From the NCBI GenBank assembly GCA_030789695.1, contig CM061132.1, positions 149,056,597 through 149,120,596 of the forward strand: 64,000 nucleotides of DNA, given 5' to 3'. Each line of letters starts with the position of its first letter. The stretch's first letter is position 1. The position numbers and the translations under genes were made by a program. The notes beneath the pieces are model-generated. The model did no database searches and had not been told where the DNA came from. It saw nothing but the letters and a program-made list of their open reading frames with translations. This document shows positions 54,884-64,000 of the stretch, piece after piece. The DNA is from Scilla litardierei. Lineage: Eukaryota; Streptophyta; Magnoliopsida; Asparagales; Asparagaceae.

Positions 54884-56935
54884 GGAGGTTGGGTGCAATA
54901 TGTATGTATTGCTACAAAACATGTTTGGTTTTGGAGGAAACAATTGGGAGGAGGGGGCGGAGCGGTAAAAGAAGAGAGGTTTGGTATTAGAAAATTTCCA
55001 CAACATCCCATCATCGTGATTTTCCTTACCTGAAAAATGGAACGCTGAGAAATCGTATGATTTGACTACATTTGACACATGATTCAAGTGGTTTTTTGGC
55101 CTAATTGAAATAATGCTCATATGCAACAACTCGATGCGATAATGAACGTCCCCAAGTCAATTGACTTTCCGTCACAAATGTTTAAGAGGATGAAGATAAT
55201 CATAAATGGTGTGGTTCGCCCATTCGGTTGATGGAGACAGCTAGAGAGATAGACAGGTAGATAAGTAGGTAAGGAGATAGTTAGACACATTTATAGACAG
55301 TTATGTACAGAGACAACAGATGGACAGACTTGGCTGCTTTCAGAAAGGTGTGAAGTTAACCCTTCCTATTGGAAGCCAATGAAAAGCCACTCCATATGAA
55401 AGCATCTCTTCTAAGGTTGGTCTGCAATCTTTTGAGCATCTAAAAATGTAGGATTAAAATCAACTTGGGTTTTCTTGCCAAGGCACTAACTGAACGTCTA
55501 AAAATAACATGGCTCTTTTATCTATGGTTTGGGTGTACAAAATTTTTTATCTGAACCAATCCTGATCTATATACAAAACCCCAAGTCAAGTTCTTTTAGT
55601 TATTAAATCTTTCAGACTGTAAAGTGAACAATTTGCTGTTTTGAGCTCCCAACTATGTGTATATTTAATCATCAGCAAGGAAAAATGGAGTGTAGAACAG
55701 CTATTGATGAGGAAACACAAAAGAATGAAAGGGAGTTCAAAGATGATAATAGTATATAAGAGAGACACGACTTTCTCCAGTGAAATTGGATTAATGCAAA
55801 GAAGTAAAGACAGATTTCACGAGAAAGAACAACACTGCTTGTATACAAGTACAAGAATTGGTGTCGAATATTAAAATGCACAAATTTTACAGCAAACATT
55901 AGATTCAATGGAACTGCTCCGAATTTGCATAGGGTTACCTCATATAATATATCAAGTACTCCTACTAATAAGTTATAGTTTCTTTTTAAAAGCACCAAAA
56001 ACCAGAACATCAAAAAGTTCTACACCTATAGATCATAGTCATCAAGAACTAGATCTAGTGCTTAACTTGGGTTAACATGTGATATAGCTTAAACATGACG
56101 CAACATCATGATATACTATTTGTAGTCTGCATAGAGTGCAATACATATGTGAAATGGTTTTTGTCGTTTGAAAAAGAACACATCCATGTTGAAAGTGTTC
56201 TGTAATGCTATAATTCTAATAAAAATGAGAAGACAGCTGGAAGCTCACCTTATATAGCAAATATAGTACATAGAATGATATAAAGCATAAGCATGAAAAA
56301 TGCGCCCAAAGCCTGCAGTAATTTATAAGAAACAATCAGTTTAGAAGGTGAAGAAGAAGAAATGCTACAAATAGCCATAACGAAAGAGCTAATATGATCA
56401 AGAAGACGATATATTGGAATGGCTAAAAAGCTCAATAAGGCAAGATTGTTTGTTGACTGGTTTTAATGGGAAACACAACAACAGATCCCTCACAACACAC
56501 TGCTTCACAATAACGAGGCTTTAATGCCATAGTATGTCCACAGCCCTCACACCACTGATTCTCATTATGTCCATTTATTTATATTTGGTGGAGTTTGCTT
56601 TTAAAAAGGTCCATCTAGAAGAGAACTAGTCCAGAAGTACATTTTAAAGGCTGGATTTTAGATAAATTAGGTGTTTGGTAATTTAAAAAATCTAAGTGCT
56701 CATAAGAAGATCTGATATTTAAATTAAAATATTTGAATAAGGTTCTAATATGCATGAAAAAGAATTTAGATAAGATGTTTCATATAAAATAGGAAAAATG
56801 AAAAAACAATCTAGTTAGAGATTGGTGATGTCATGCAGAAGAAAAAATGGAAGAGAAAAGATGAAGTTGCTTTTTGGCTTTCTAGGAGAAGCCAAAAAAC
56901 AGCTCCTCAAAAAAGCAGTATTTCGTCTTTGCTTG
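54884..56935. other. Unassigned AT-rich stretch
   Basis: Short ORFs only. The hydrophobic minus ORF at 56250-56435 has a plausible splice acceptor in the middle but no homology I recognise. The GATAGACAGGTAGATAAG-like repeats near 55240-55300 are simple sequence. It may be intergenic or intron. Confidence 0.4.
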
Positions 56936-57332
56936 TGATGTGTTCTGCAATTTTGGGGCATCCGAGGCATTTTCGTGATTTTTTAAGGGTCTAAGAGTAT
57001 TTCTGTAAATTTTGAAAATCTAATTAGTATTTATATGGGGCTTAGGAGGCTTAGGAATGTTCTGTTGAATCTTGATAGAGAACGTGTTAATAGGATGAGA
57101 GACTCCCTCTTTTGTGAAGAGTACATCTTCCTCTCAAATAGAAGCTTGGGAGAGCAGTCCACCTCTCGAACACGACCAATTTATCTTTATTTTCAATTTA
57201 TTTATCAATACAAATATCATTTTTGTTCTCCAAATCCAATCCCTAGCCTTGAAAATCCATATTTACCATAAAATCCCATCTTTCCACTAAAAATCCTCTT
57301 TTATTCCACAAAATCCAAAAAAAACCTATCTA
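56936..57332 (+). repeat. Short Ty3-type LTR (element N)
   Basis: It starts TGATGTGTTCTGC and ends at the primer site TGGTATCAGAGCGG (57334). It shares layout with the A LTR: GGCATTTTCGTGATTTTT, a TATTTATATGGGG promoter-like word and a GAAGCTTGGGAGAGCA word. Confidence 0.65.
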
Positions 57333-57333
57333 T

Positions 57334-57346
57334 TGGTATCAGAGCG
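57334..57346 (+). other. Primer binding site of element N
   Basis: TGGTATCAGAGCG, the plant tRNA-Met type, directly after the LTR. Confidence 0.8.
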
Positions 57347-57445
57347 GTTCGATCTTGACGAAGACGAGGTAAGTTGATGCCTTGAAGGAGAAATTGGGGT
57401 GCGAAGTAGAAACCCAAAAGGAGCAATATTAAGAGGAAATCGAAG

Positions 57446-57715
57446 ATGGCATTAATGGAGAAGAGGATCGTCGCTCGACTCCAAACTTCCATGGCATCCA
57501 TACTAAAGAAGACGTTGGAAGTCCTAATGAAGAAAGAAGATCCGGTGAAGTCAAATCTGGAAAGCGAAGGGGGTTGTGATGAATATCTACAACGAAAGAC
57601 GCGAGTGTTAGCCAAAGAAAAGGAAAAGAAAGGAGATTTCATCAAAGGGCTTTTCTCTAACAAGGATCGAAACTTCGAGAAGGAGGCGGATGAAGACGTA
57701 AGGGCTTTTCTCTAA
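57446..57715 (+). pseudogene. Ty3 gag N-terminus (element N), truncated
   Basis: The 89-codon frame opens MALMEKRIVARLQTSMASIL and has the charged-helix character of the other gag starts, then a KEKEKKGDFIKGLFSNKDRN stretch. A 55-bp tandem duplication (57646-57752) shifts the frame and creates the stop. There is no GC-rich block here. A further frame (57753-57944) continues for a while. Core and pol are missing. Confidence 0.55.
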
Positions 57716-57752
57716 CAAGGATCGAAACTTTGAGAAGGAGGCGGCTGAAGAC
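57646..57752 (+). repeat. 55-bp tandem duplication in gag of element N
   Basis: Two units start AGGGCTTTTCTCTAACAAGG at 57646 and 57701 and end GAAGAC. 55 is not a multiple of three, so the duplication broke the frame. Confidence 0.9.
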
Positions 57753-57832
57753 ATGGGGGTGGCCCTTCCCACCTATACCAGGGACTCGTCGACCGATGGG
57801 AAGCCCTACTGCTTTCCTCAAAAATGTGCTAC

Positions 57833-58064
57833 TCCCAAGCACATGAGGTCAAGAAGTAATAAAGATCAGGTGAGTCCGGAGTCGTATTCCACACGGACAA
57901 TTCGTTCTACAATTTCACAAGTTCAATTGATTATGGGAAAATAATGGTGAGAACAGTGTCGTCTCAAACTACAAAATTGGGTGGCATAAATCAGAAAGTG
58001 TAGGTTGTGATCTAAGATTTACTAATGTCGGTTGGCCTATTAGGGAGAAGAGATAGGAAGATTT
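57833..58064 (+). repeat. 232-bp direct repeat, copy 1
   Basis: Matches 62176-62407 along its length, with GAGGTCAAGAAGTAATAA, CAATTTCACAAGTTCAATTG and TCGGTTGGCCTATT. The two copies flank the Athila-like and copia-like remnants. Copy 2 ends exactly where element P begins. Confidence 0.85.
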
Positions 58065-58639
58065 GCATGTGTTGTAAGTTCACTTAATGTTATTGCTAAT
58101 TGTGGTTCCAAAGTCACTCATGCATCCTTTTTGAGGACATCCCTTTTGGGAGTGCACAATGGTTCTATTGCTCAATCACATATCCATGCCAAGTTATGTG
58201 GATCAAGAAATCTAACATTCAAGCACAATGAAATTTAGCATCTTAAGTAATCATTGAACTCATAGATTTTATATCATAATTGCGCTAGCTAACGCCTCAC
58301 GACAACTCACCCTCTTAGAACCCTCGAGGGTACTATGCATATATAGATAATGTCTCGCGACACATCATTCTCCGATCCCTCGACGGGTAGTGTAAATAGA
58401 TGAAAATAATGCCTCATGGCACATCATCCTCTTGGGACCACTCACGGGTAATGCAATTTACACAAGTAATGTCTCACGGCACACCATCTTCATCGAACCC
58501 CTCGCGGGTAATGCATATGCAACACAATATAAAAACACATAGATTCAATGATCTAAAATTTAAATGGTGACATAGACAATGAAAATCACAAATAACAATG
58601 CCTTTGATTAACCATAGCACACACAAAGATAGTTCTACT
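58065..58639. other. Non-coding stretch with a ~60-bp tandem array
   Basis: Four degenerate ~60-bp units (58285-58525) carry TAATGTCTCACGGCACA and CCTCGCGGGTAATGCA. The remainder shows no gene. It may be LTR or leader sequence of an old retroelement. Confidence 0.5.
58285..58525. repeat. ~60-bp tandem repeat, 4 copies
   Basis: Unit starts are near 58285, 58346, 58405 and 58465. Each pairs a CTCACGGCAC-like word with a CCTCGCGGGTA-like word. Confidence 0.7.
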
Positions 58640-59410
58640 CTATTATAAAAAGAAAGGAAATATTTTATTGCAGAACATCATCCAAATCAGTATTACGATG
58701 AAAAAAACGAAAATACACGAGAAATGAGAGAGAGAGATCAAATCTGCAATCTTTTGGAGTGAGAGAAATTCCAAAAGCTCCTCTTGAGCTTCTCCAAACC
58801 GTAGCTCCAATGGGTTCTCCAACGTTTAGTTCATCCTAAGATAAAGAAAATTAGCCCTATATATACTACCCAAAACCCCAATAGAACTCGGCCCTTGATC
58901 TAAAGATCAGATGCTTCATAATGTTTTGGATTCGGTTCGTCAGGAAGAAGGTTGTCTCTGCTAACATCTGTCTCTACTAACATCTGGAGAAGACCCTCCA
59001 GACGTCTGGCGCTGCTAACGTGGCCAGCTTTAAGTTAGTGCAATCAGCCGTCTGGAATGGACGTCCCAGCTGTCTGATGGGCTAGTGCTTCCAGCTTGGG
59101 TCGAGGGAGTTAGTCATCTCATTTAGAATGTCCAGACGTCTAGCATGTCCGAGTGTCATCTGCTTGGATGGTCAGATGTTTGGCTCTTCTTCAAATGTCT
59201 AGATGGCACTTGTAGTAATTTGCCACCAACTCTCTGTTTTTGTGCCATCGTGGAGCCGACTGTAGCAAGCCATCTGATTTGGGATGATCAGACGACTCGA
59301 GCTTTATGCCCAGACGTCTGATCATCCTTCATTAGACGCCTAATTGCTTCTTATGCTATCTTCTTCCAAAATTTGTAGATGCATCTGTGCTCCGAAAAAT
59401 CTACAAAATA
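58640..59410 (-). repeat. Copia-like LTR remnant with GACGTC palindromes
   Basis: On the minus strand TATATATAGGGC (about 58855-58866) is a TATA box. Upstream of it (58940-59340) CCAGACGTCTGG-type near-palindromes recur (58999-59010, 59131-59142, 59309-59320 and weaker ones). The same motif cluster lies in the U3 of the copia LTR at 15022-15364. Ends were not defined. Confidence 0.5.
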
Positions 59411-61059
59411 GTTATTGGACTGTAAAAGGTCCATCTTTACTACAAATATATAAGAAGATAAGCTTTAAAATTATGTTTTGTGCATAAATAAATGATATGC
59501 TTCACTAGTTCATGATATTCTGAAATTGCACATATTGAAGCCATAATGAATGCAAAATATGCACAAAATGCACATGAATGATGGGGATAAATATGCAAAT
59601 TTCACCAGAATCACAACCACCCACTAGCTTTTTGAAGACCCTAGCAAAATAAGCCATCTTTTTCGGAATAAACAATAAGCATATCAAAATCTCATCAGTT
59701 AACCATGGCACAATCCACGATATCGTTTTTCATCATCATCCGAGTTTCAAGAATCTCATAAGGAGTTTGGCCTTCACAAATGTTTCATCGTTCCTTAACT
59801 TATGGGTATTGACAAGCTAAATCATGATTAGTCTCTTTTTTTTCTTTTTTTTTGTATGTAACACATTAGAGCAATCCATGTAACGAGCAATAGGTTAATG
59901 ACTCTCAAACCAGATGGTCAGGGCATTAGATTTTGAAAACACCCTCAGACTAAATAACTTGGATTGTCTAAAGGTTTATTTCTCATGCAATCCTCCAAAC
60001 CTGGTTTTTCAACGTGAATCTCCGATGTTTCTTGAGGCACGCAGATCCGATTACTCAACAAGAGTTGGAAGAACGATGCATTTTATCCAAAAAAAAATTC
60101 ATTTTTTGTTTTTTAATCATGACTTAGCAAATCAAATAAATCCATCATTACTAAATTCAACAAATGTTAATAACCAAATCCTTTAAGATAACTAATTATT
60201 CAAGTCAATTTGCCTATTAATGATCATGCATCTCATGAATTTATACAAACTAATCTTAAGATGTTTCGAGAACCCATATCATGAAAATTATGCACTTATA
60301 TCATAAATGACATTAGCGTACCAAATTAGAAGAAAAACAAATCTTAGTTGTCATAATCACTTCAAAAATTTTGAACATAAATATTCTGATCAAGTTCACA
60401 CAAATGAATTCAAAGGACTAAGCACATAAGCTAAATGGCTAGGTTGGAGGAGAATATAATATGCATGTAACATGATTGGGGATGTATGATTGGTGATGTA
60501 TCTAAAAAATTCCAAGCAAAAGCTAGGCAAAAGTATACCTAATACTCTCCCTCAACTTAAAGACAAACATTCTCATCAATGATGAAAGAGTATATGATTA
60601 TTTAAAGCAAAATATAAGAAAAGTAAAATATATTACTAAAGCAATAAATTTTAGAACTTTTATTATTTATCTATACTACTGGATAGAGCACACCGTGATC
60701 AAAAGGGTGTGCTCAAAAGATGGATCTCGGATGTTCAACGGTGGAGGTTGTTACTTTATCAGCTCCTTTCGCTCATTCGCCAACTGCTTTGGAGCTAAGC
60801 CTCCACTGGCTATCTTGAATTCCAACAACATGCTCCTAGCATCTCCGTAGAAAGCATCTCCGTAGAAAGCATCTCCGTAGAAAGTCCGCCTTTGTTCTGC
60901 AAAAGATGAGCTGTATCAATCCAAGGGATAGAATTTAAATGTACTTGCCCTTCAACAAAGGTATTCCAAACAGGATCGTCATATAAAATAAAAGAATTTG
61001 AATCTACTGGACGATAATTTGAATCTAAAATATATGGACTTGAAAATTAAGATTCAAAA
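59411..61059. other. Non-coding or heavily decayed retroelement stretch
   Basis: No domain on either strand. GTTTGTCTTTAAGTTGAGGG (minus, 60550-60569) resembles the purine tract region of Athila-type elements. A 15-bp repeat (CATCTCCGTAGAAAG, three copies, 60840-60886) sits near the right end. Confidence 0.4.
60840..60886. repeat. 15-bp tandem repeat, 3 copies
   Basis: CATCTCCGTAGAAAG is repeated three times. On the minus strand it would read FYGDA three times, so it keeps the frame. Confidence 0.85.
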
Positions 61060-62170
61060 GTGATGGGCATGATTTAATGGGAGCTTCCCTGAATGGTGTC
61101 GCTATGCGCGGTCTGATACTCTGCCTTTGGAGGAGGATGAAGTGGCTGCAGAGATAAATCTGGAGAAGACAGCTCTAGCTTAATATAGATCATCTTGCAC
61201 TCGTCCTTGCATGTCTCATCCTCATCGTCAGGGTATACGGCCTCTACATTCCTCACTAGACTCTATAACTCCCCCTGAAAATTTTCATGAATGATGGCTC
61301 AGTGCGCATCATGAAGCGAAAGATTGCTGCTGAAACAAATTGGTAGGAAGGCATGGCTCGGCTCCATCATGGGTAGACTCTCTCCCTCGCATACATCCTC
61401 ATGCTCGCCACCAAAGCAAAAACTCTCAGCAGTCCTCCTTATGCACTCATACACCTTAAACTGGGGGATGAATCTGAAGGAAGACATAGTTCAGTCACCT
61501 CATATCATCGATCTCGCTCTAGCCCTTGCTCTCACTTGTCTCCACCTCCTCATCACCACGGACAGAAAAATGCATCGCATTTTCCACATGATCATCATAC
61601 ACCCTATCATCCATCTCCTCCAGCTCATCCAAATATCAACGCTCAATTTCTTCTACTTGGCTCCAATACACCCTCTCATCTGGTTCTTCTTGGTCATCCA
61701 TAAGGTCGTATTGAAAAGAGCCTACAGATGGCACCTCAAGTTGGCTCTGGACCTGCTGGATTGTATCCTCAAATGGTAAGCTATGGCCATCGTCATCATG
61801 TCTAAGTCTTCATGTCTAAGTGATTAATCTCCAGGTGGCACAATCTGATCATGCTTTGCAACGCCTCCAAGAATTTCCAGACATCCTCTAGATCTATTTC
61901 AAAGAATGTGCAATCACTCATTATCTTCAAGTATTCATGCACCTGCAGTTCCAGTCCTCGTAGAAGAATAAAAGGAGATGGCGCACCCCAAAACCGTATT
62001 GTGGGCAGTCAAGCAAATATCCATTGAACCTCCCCCAAGCCTGAAAGAAAAGCTCTCTGTCAGCTTGAGTAAAGCTCGATATCTGTTGCTTTAGTGCATG
62101 CTGCATGTATACATATCTCCAGAAACTTGGAAGAAATGTATTATAGAACTCAACCTGAAAAGATAACCAA
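61060..62170 (-). pseudogene. Athila/Tat-like Ty3 gag, broken
   Basis: The minus translation at 61927-62165 reads FQVEFYNTFLPSFW, then QQISSFTQADRELFFQAWGR and FNGYLLDCPQYGF, matching the Athila/Tat gag pattern (F...FFP, I..F.Q..gE....AWERF..LL..CPHHG). Further left, SDCTFFEIDLEDVWKFLEAL and acidic stretches (DELEEMDDRVYDDHVE) may be the rest of gag. Stops are frequent. A 232-bp repeat truncates its N-terminal side. Confidence 0.6.
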
Positions 62171-62175
62171 GTAGA

Positions 62176-62407
62176 TGATCCCAAGCGCAGGAGGTCAAGA
62201 AGTAATAAGGATACGGTGAGTCTAGAGTCGTATTCCATATGGACGATTCGTTCTACAATTTCACAAGTTCAATTGATTATGGAAAAATAATGGTGAGAAG
62301 AGTATCGTCTCAAGCTACAAAATTGGGTGGCATGAATCAGAAAGTGTAAGTTGTGATCTAGGATTTACTAAAGTCGGTTGGCCTATTGGGTAGAAGAGAT
62401 AGGAAGA
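62176..62407 (+). repeat. 232-bp direct repeat, copy 2
   Basis: Second copy of 57833-58064, same orientation. It ends at the TGATAG start of element P. Confidence 0.85.
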
Positions 62408-62724
62408 TGATAGACCCGCCTGGGTCTATACATGGGCTGGGCCCATTAATGGCCACCGGCCCTCCTTTGGGTTGCTTGTGCGCGCGCGCCATTGAGCACA
62501 AAACCCTAGTTTATTTTATAAATAGGGGCTAGCCGTCATGTGTAGTTTTTATGCTTGATATTGAGATTATTCTATTGAGTGTCATTAGGAGTAGTTCTTA
62601 GATTAAACGAGTGCCAACGTCCTCTAGGCATCTTGGGAGAAGAGCACACCTCTTTTGTGCTCAATTATCGTGTTATTTCCATTGTTTCTCTATAAAAATC
62701 GTCTTTTTATCATGGATCCTAACA
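62408..62724 (+). repeat. 5' LTR of element P
   Basis: A 317-bp LTR. TATA box at 62517, a GGCATCTTGGGAGAAGAGCA word as in the A and B LTRs, and a TATAAAAATC word near the end. Confidence 0.8.
62517..62524 (+). promoter_or_regulatory. TATA box of element P LTR
   Basis: TATAAATA followed by GGGGCTAG, in the middle of the LTR as expected for the U3/R border. Confidence 0.6.
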
Positions 62725-62727
62725 TTT

Positions 62728-62740
62728 TGGTATCAGAGCA
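62728..62740 (+). other. Primer binding site of element P
   Basis: TGGTATCAGAGCA, exact initiator tRNA-Met type. Confidence 0.9.
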
Positions 62741-62751
62741 CGTGACGATCC

Positions 62752-64000
62752 ATGGCGGTTACGACAAGATCGCACGACAAATTTGAGGCTTTGGAGGCCA
62801 AGTTCACGAGCGAAATCGACGGGATCAAGAAATCATTGGCGGCGAACGATGAATCCATGGCAAAGTTGACGACTTCCATCAACCAATTGACGGCAAATCA
62901 AGCGAAGCACGACGACCAATTCGCTCAAATGATGGCAACCCTAAATCAATTGGCGGTGAACAACAAAGGGGAAGGAAACCCTAATTCGGGGGGAAAAGGC
63001 GGCACCTTTGAAGAAAGAGAAGGAAAAAGAGGAGCTTTTGACCCAAAATCAACCCTTTTGGTGGAGGAATTGGATGACAAAGACGACGGCGAGCCATGGA
63101 AGGTGGACTACCGCGAGGAAGTACGGCGGAAGGCGTTGGAGAGCCAAAGACGGGGCGGCTGCCCTAGCCGCCCCCACGAGGGGGGCCACGCCCATGAGGA
63201 GGGCCGGCCGAACCCCCACAGCACTCTAGGGGGTCGGCCGGCGCGGGATACAGGCGGGGTGCCTCCCCCGCCTTTGCCGGACCCCGGCAGGGGCGGCCAA
63301 GCCCTGCCGGGGCTCGACAGGGTCCGACGACCCTGCCGGACCTCCGGCAGGGCCTGCCGCCCCTCCGGGGCCCCTGGAGGGGCCTGTTTCCAGACCACAA
63401 AGGACCGGAGGCCCCCTGGCAGCCGCCAGGGGGCGGGGGATCTCACGGTTGGGGCCGCCCGGGGCGGGAACCCCCCGGGCAGCCTCCCGACGGACAGAGG
63501 ACGCGCGGACAGCCACCGGATGATTTCTTTGAGCCACACGGACAGCGGACAGCAAACGAGGGCTACGGGCAGTTTTCAGGAGACTATTTTGACCCTCCGG
63601 AGTGGCGACCAGCAGCAGGCCCTCTTTACGGCGACGGATACGGGAGAGATTATTATTCTGACGGTAGGGGTGGCTACGAGGCAGAGTTCGGCGACGACGC
63701 AGGTTGGAACGATTTTGAGGGCCGGCGTGGAGATCGACGTGGGGACCACGGGGGTCGCGAAGGGCCACCTAGGCGCTACGAGACCCTGGACGAGAGGCGT
63801 CAGCATTACCGACCGCATCACAGATAGGAGGGGAGGCCCGAGCAGGGGCACTTTGGAGGAGATTGCAGAGTCCGGAAGCTGAAAATGCCGATCTTTTCTG
63901 GGGAGGATCCACACGCCTGGTTGTTCACAGCGGAGAGATATTTCGCGGCGCATCACATGACCGAGGCGCAGAAGCTGGCGGCGGCGGCCATCTGCATGGA
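62752..64000 (+). pseudogene. Ty3 gag (element P), frame-broken, cut by window end
   Basis: Start at 62752 (MAVTTRSHDKFEALEAKF), 11 bp after the primer site. The N-terminal coiled coil and an acidic part (LLVEELDDKDDGEPWKVDYR, EEVRRKALESQRRGG) run to about 63150. A GC-rich block follows (63150-63485). After it the homologous frame is a different one: FSGDYFDPPEWRPAAGPLYG, RDYYSDGRGGYE, and from 63873 the capsid core KLKMPIFSGEDPHAWLFTAE, RYFAAHHMTEAQKL. That frame has a TAG at 63825-63827. The first frame stays open to 63882 but loses homology inside the GC block. So one frameshift and one stop separate this from a working gag. Gag forms the particle shell in this family. Confidence 0.8.
63150..63485. 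repeat. GC-rich hairpin-forming block inside gag of element P
   Basis: Several perfect or near-perfect inverted repeats: CCCTGCCGGACCTCCGGCAGGG, broken here as CCCTGCCGGA and TCCGGCAGGG, CCCCTCCGGGGCCCCTGGAG, and CCCCCTGGCAGCCGCCAGGG. It sits between the DYREEVRRK motif and the gag core, like the blocks in B and D. Confidence 0.85.

Larger units (their letters stand above)
62408..64000 (+). mobile_element. Element P: Ty3 retrotransposon, 5' end (cut by window)
   Basis: The 5' LTR (62408-62724, TGATAGACCC...CCTAACA) is followed 3 bp later by an exact tRNA-Met primer site (62728-62740) and gag from 62752. The element continues past 64000. It is the best-preserved member of the short-LTR Ty3 group seen in A, B, C/D, L and N. 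Confidence 0.85.

Noticed and set aside
56250..56435. Hydrophobic minus ORF that might be a further exon of the RXW8-like gene
   Set aside because: It does not match the N-terminal helices of the CSC1/OSCA family, and a transposon-filled 20 kb separates it from the other exons. I could not support it.
58285..58525. CRISPR-like array because of four evenly spaced units
   Set aside because: The units are degenerate ~60-bp tandem repeats without conserved repeat/variable spacer structure, in plant DNA.

Overview
This window is plant nuclear DNA, almost entirely nested transposable elements. Signs of a plant genome are LTR retrotransposons primed by initiator tRNA-Met (TGGTATCAGAGC sites), Ty3 and Ty1 polyproteins of plant type, LTRs with TGTAACG/TGTCACG ends, non-autonomous hAT elements with 8-bp target duplications, an RTE-type LINE tail, and two spliced exons of a plant CSC1/OSCA-type channel. 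I cannot name the species. I found no rRNA or complete tRNA gene, no CRISPR array and no bacterial feature.

Layout. 1-1885: head-to-tail short LTRs and an internally deleted Ty3 element (A), inserted in the RNase H region of a decayed Ty1/copia element (minus strand, 1886-5975, the rest of its 5' LTR at 15022-15364). That copia LTR was split by element H (5976-15016, minus, target duplication CCAAT), which has 2.1-2.2 kb LTRs and only a gag remnant. H itself carries a 3.3 kb solo LTR (G, 9389-12709, duplication CATAC). 15467-22665: three related hAT-like elements (0.8-1.0 kb) sit in old LTR debris, with a minisatellite block and the tail of another copia. 22675-32060: element E (minus), two nearly identical 3.1 kb LTRs around a 3.2 kb non-coding, G-poor interior.

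32757-33852 holds the only cellular gene sequence, two intact exons of a CSC1-like RXW8/OSCA-family membrane protein (minus). 36477-41260 is a decayed Ty3 element (L, plus) with a 1.3 kb hAT-like insertion. 41717-42200 is a LINE 3' end. 43181-54883 is a complete but decayed Ty3 element (C/D, minus, duplication GGAGG). Its 3' LTR was invaded by a rearranged relative (B, which carries a foreign LTR called X), and its gag by a 3.2 kb solo LTR of the E family (F, duplication GTCTA). 56936-62407 contains a short LTR/gag fragment, a copia-like LTR remnant and an Athila-like gag remnant. 62408-64000 is the 5' end of another Ty3 element (P), cut by the window edge.

The most unusual signal is a GC-rich, hairpin- and repeat-rich block at the same place in gag (just after a DYREAVRRK-like motif, before the gag core) in four related elements (A, B, D, P). 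The block differs in sequence between copies while the flanking protein is conserved. Other points of interest are a 72-bp hAT-like derivative with a perfect 8-bp target duplication, and the chimeric structure of element B.
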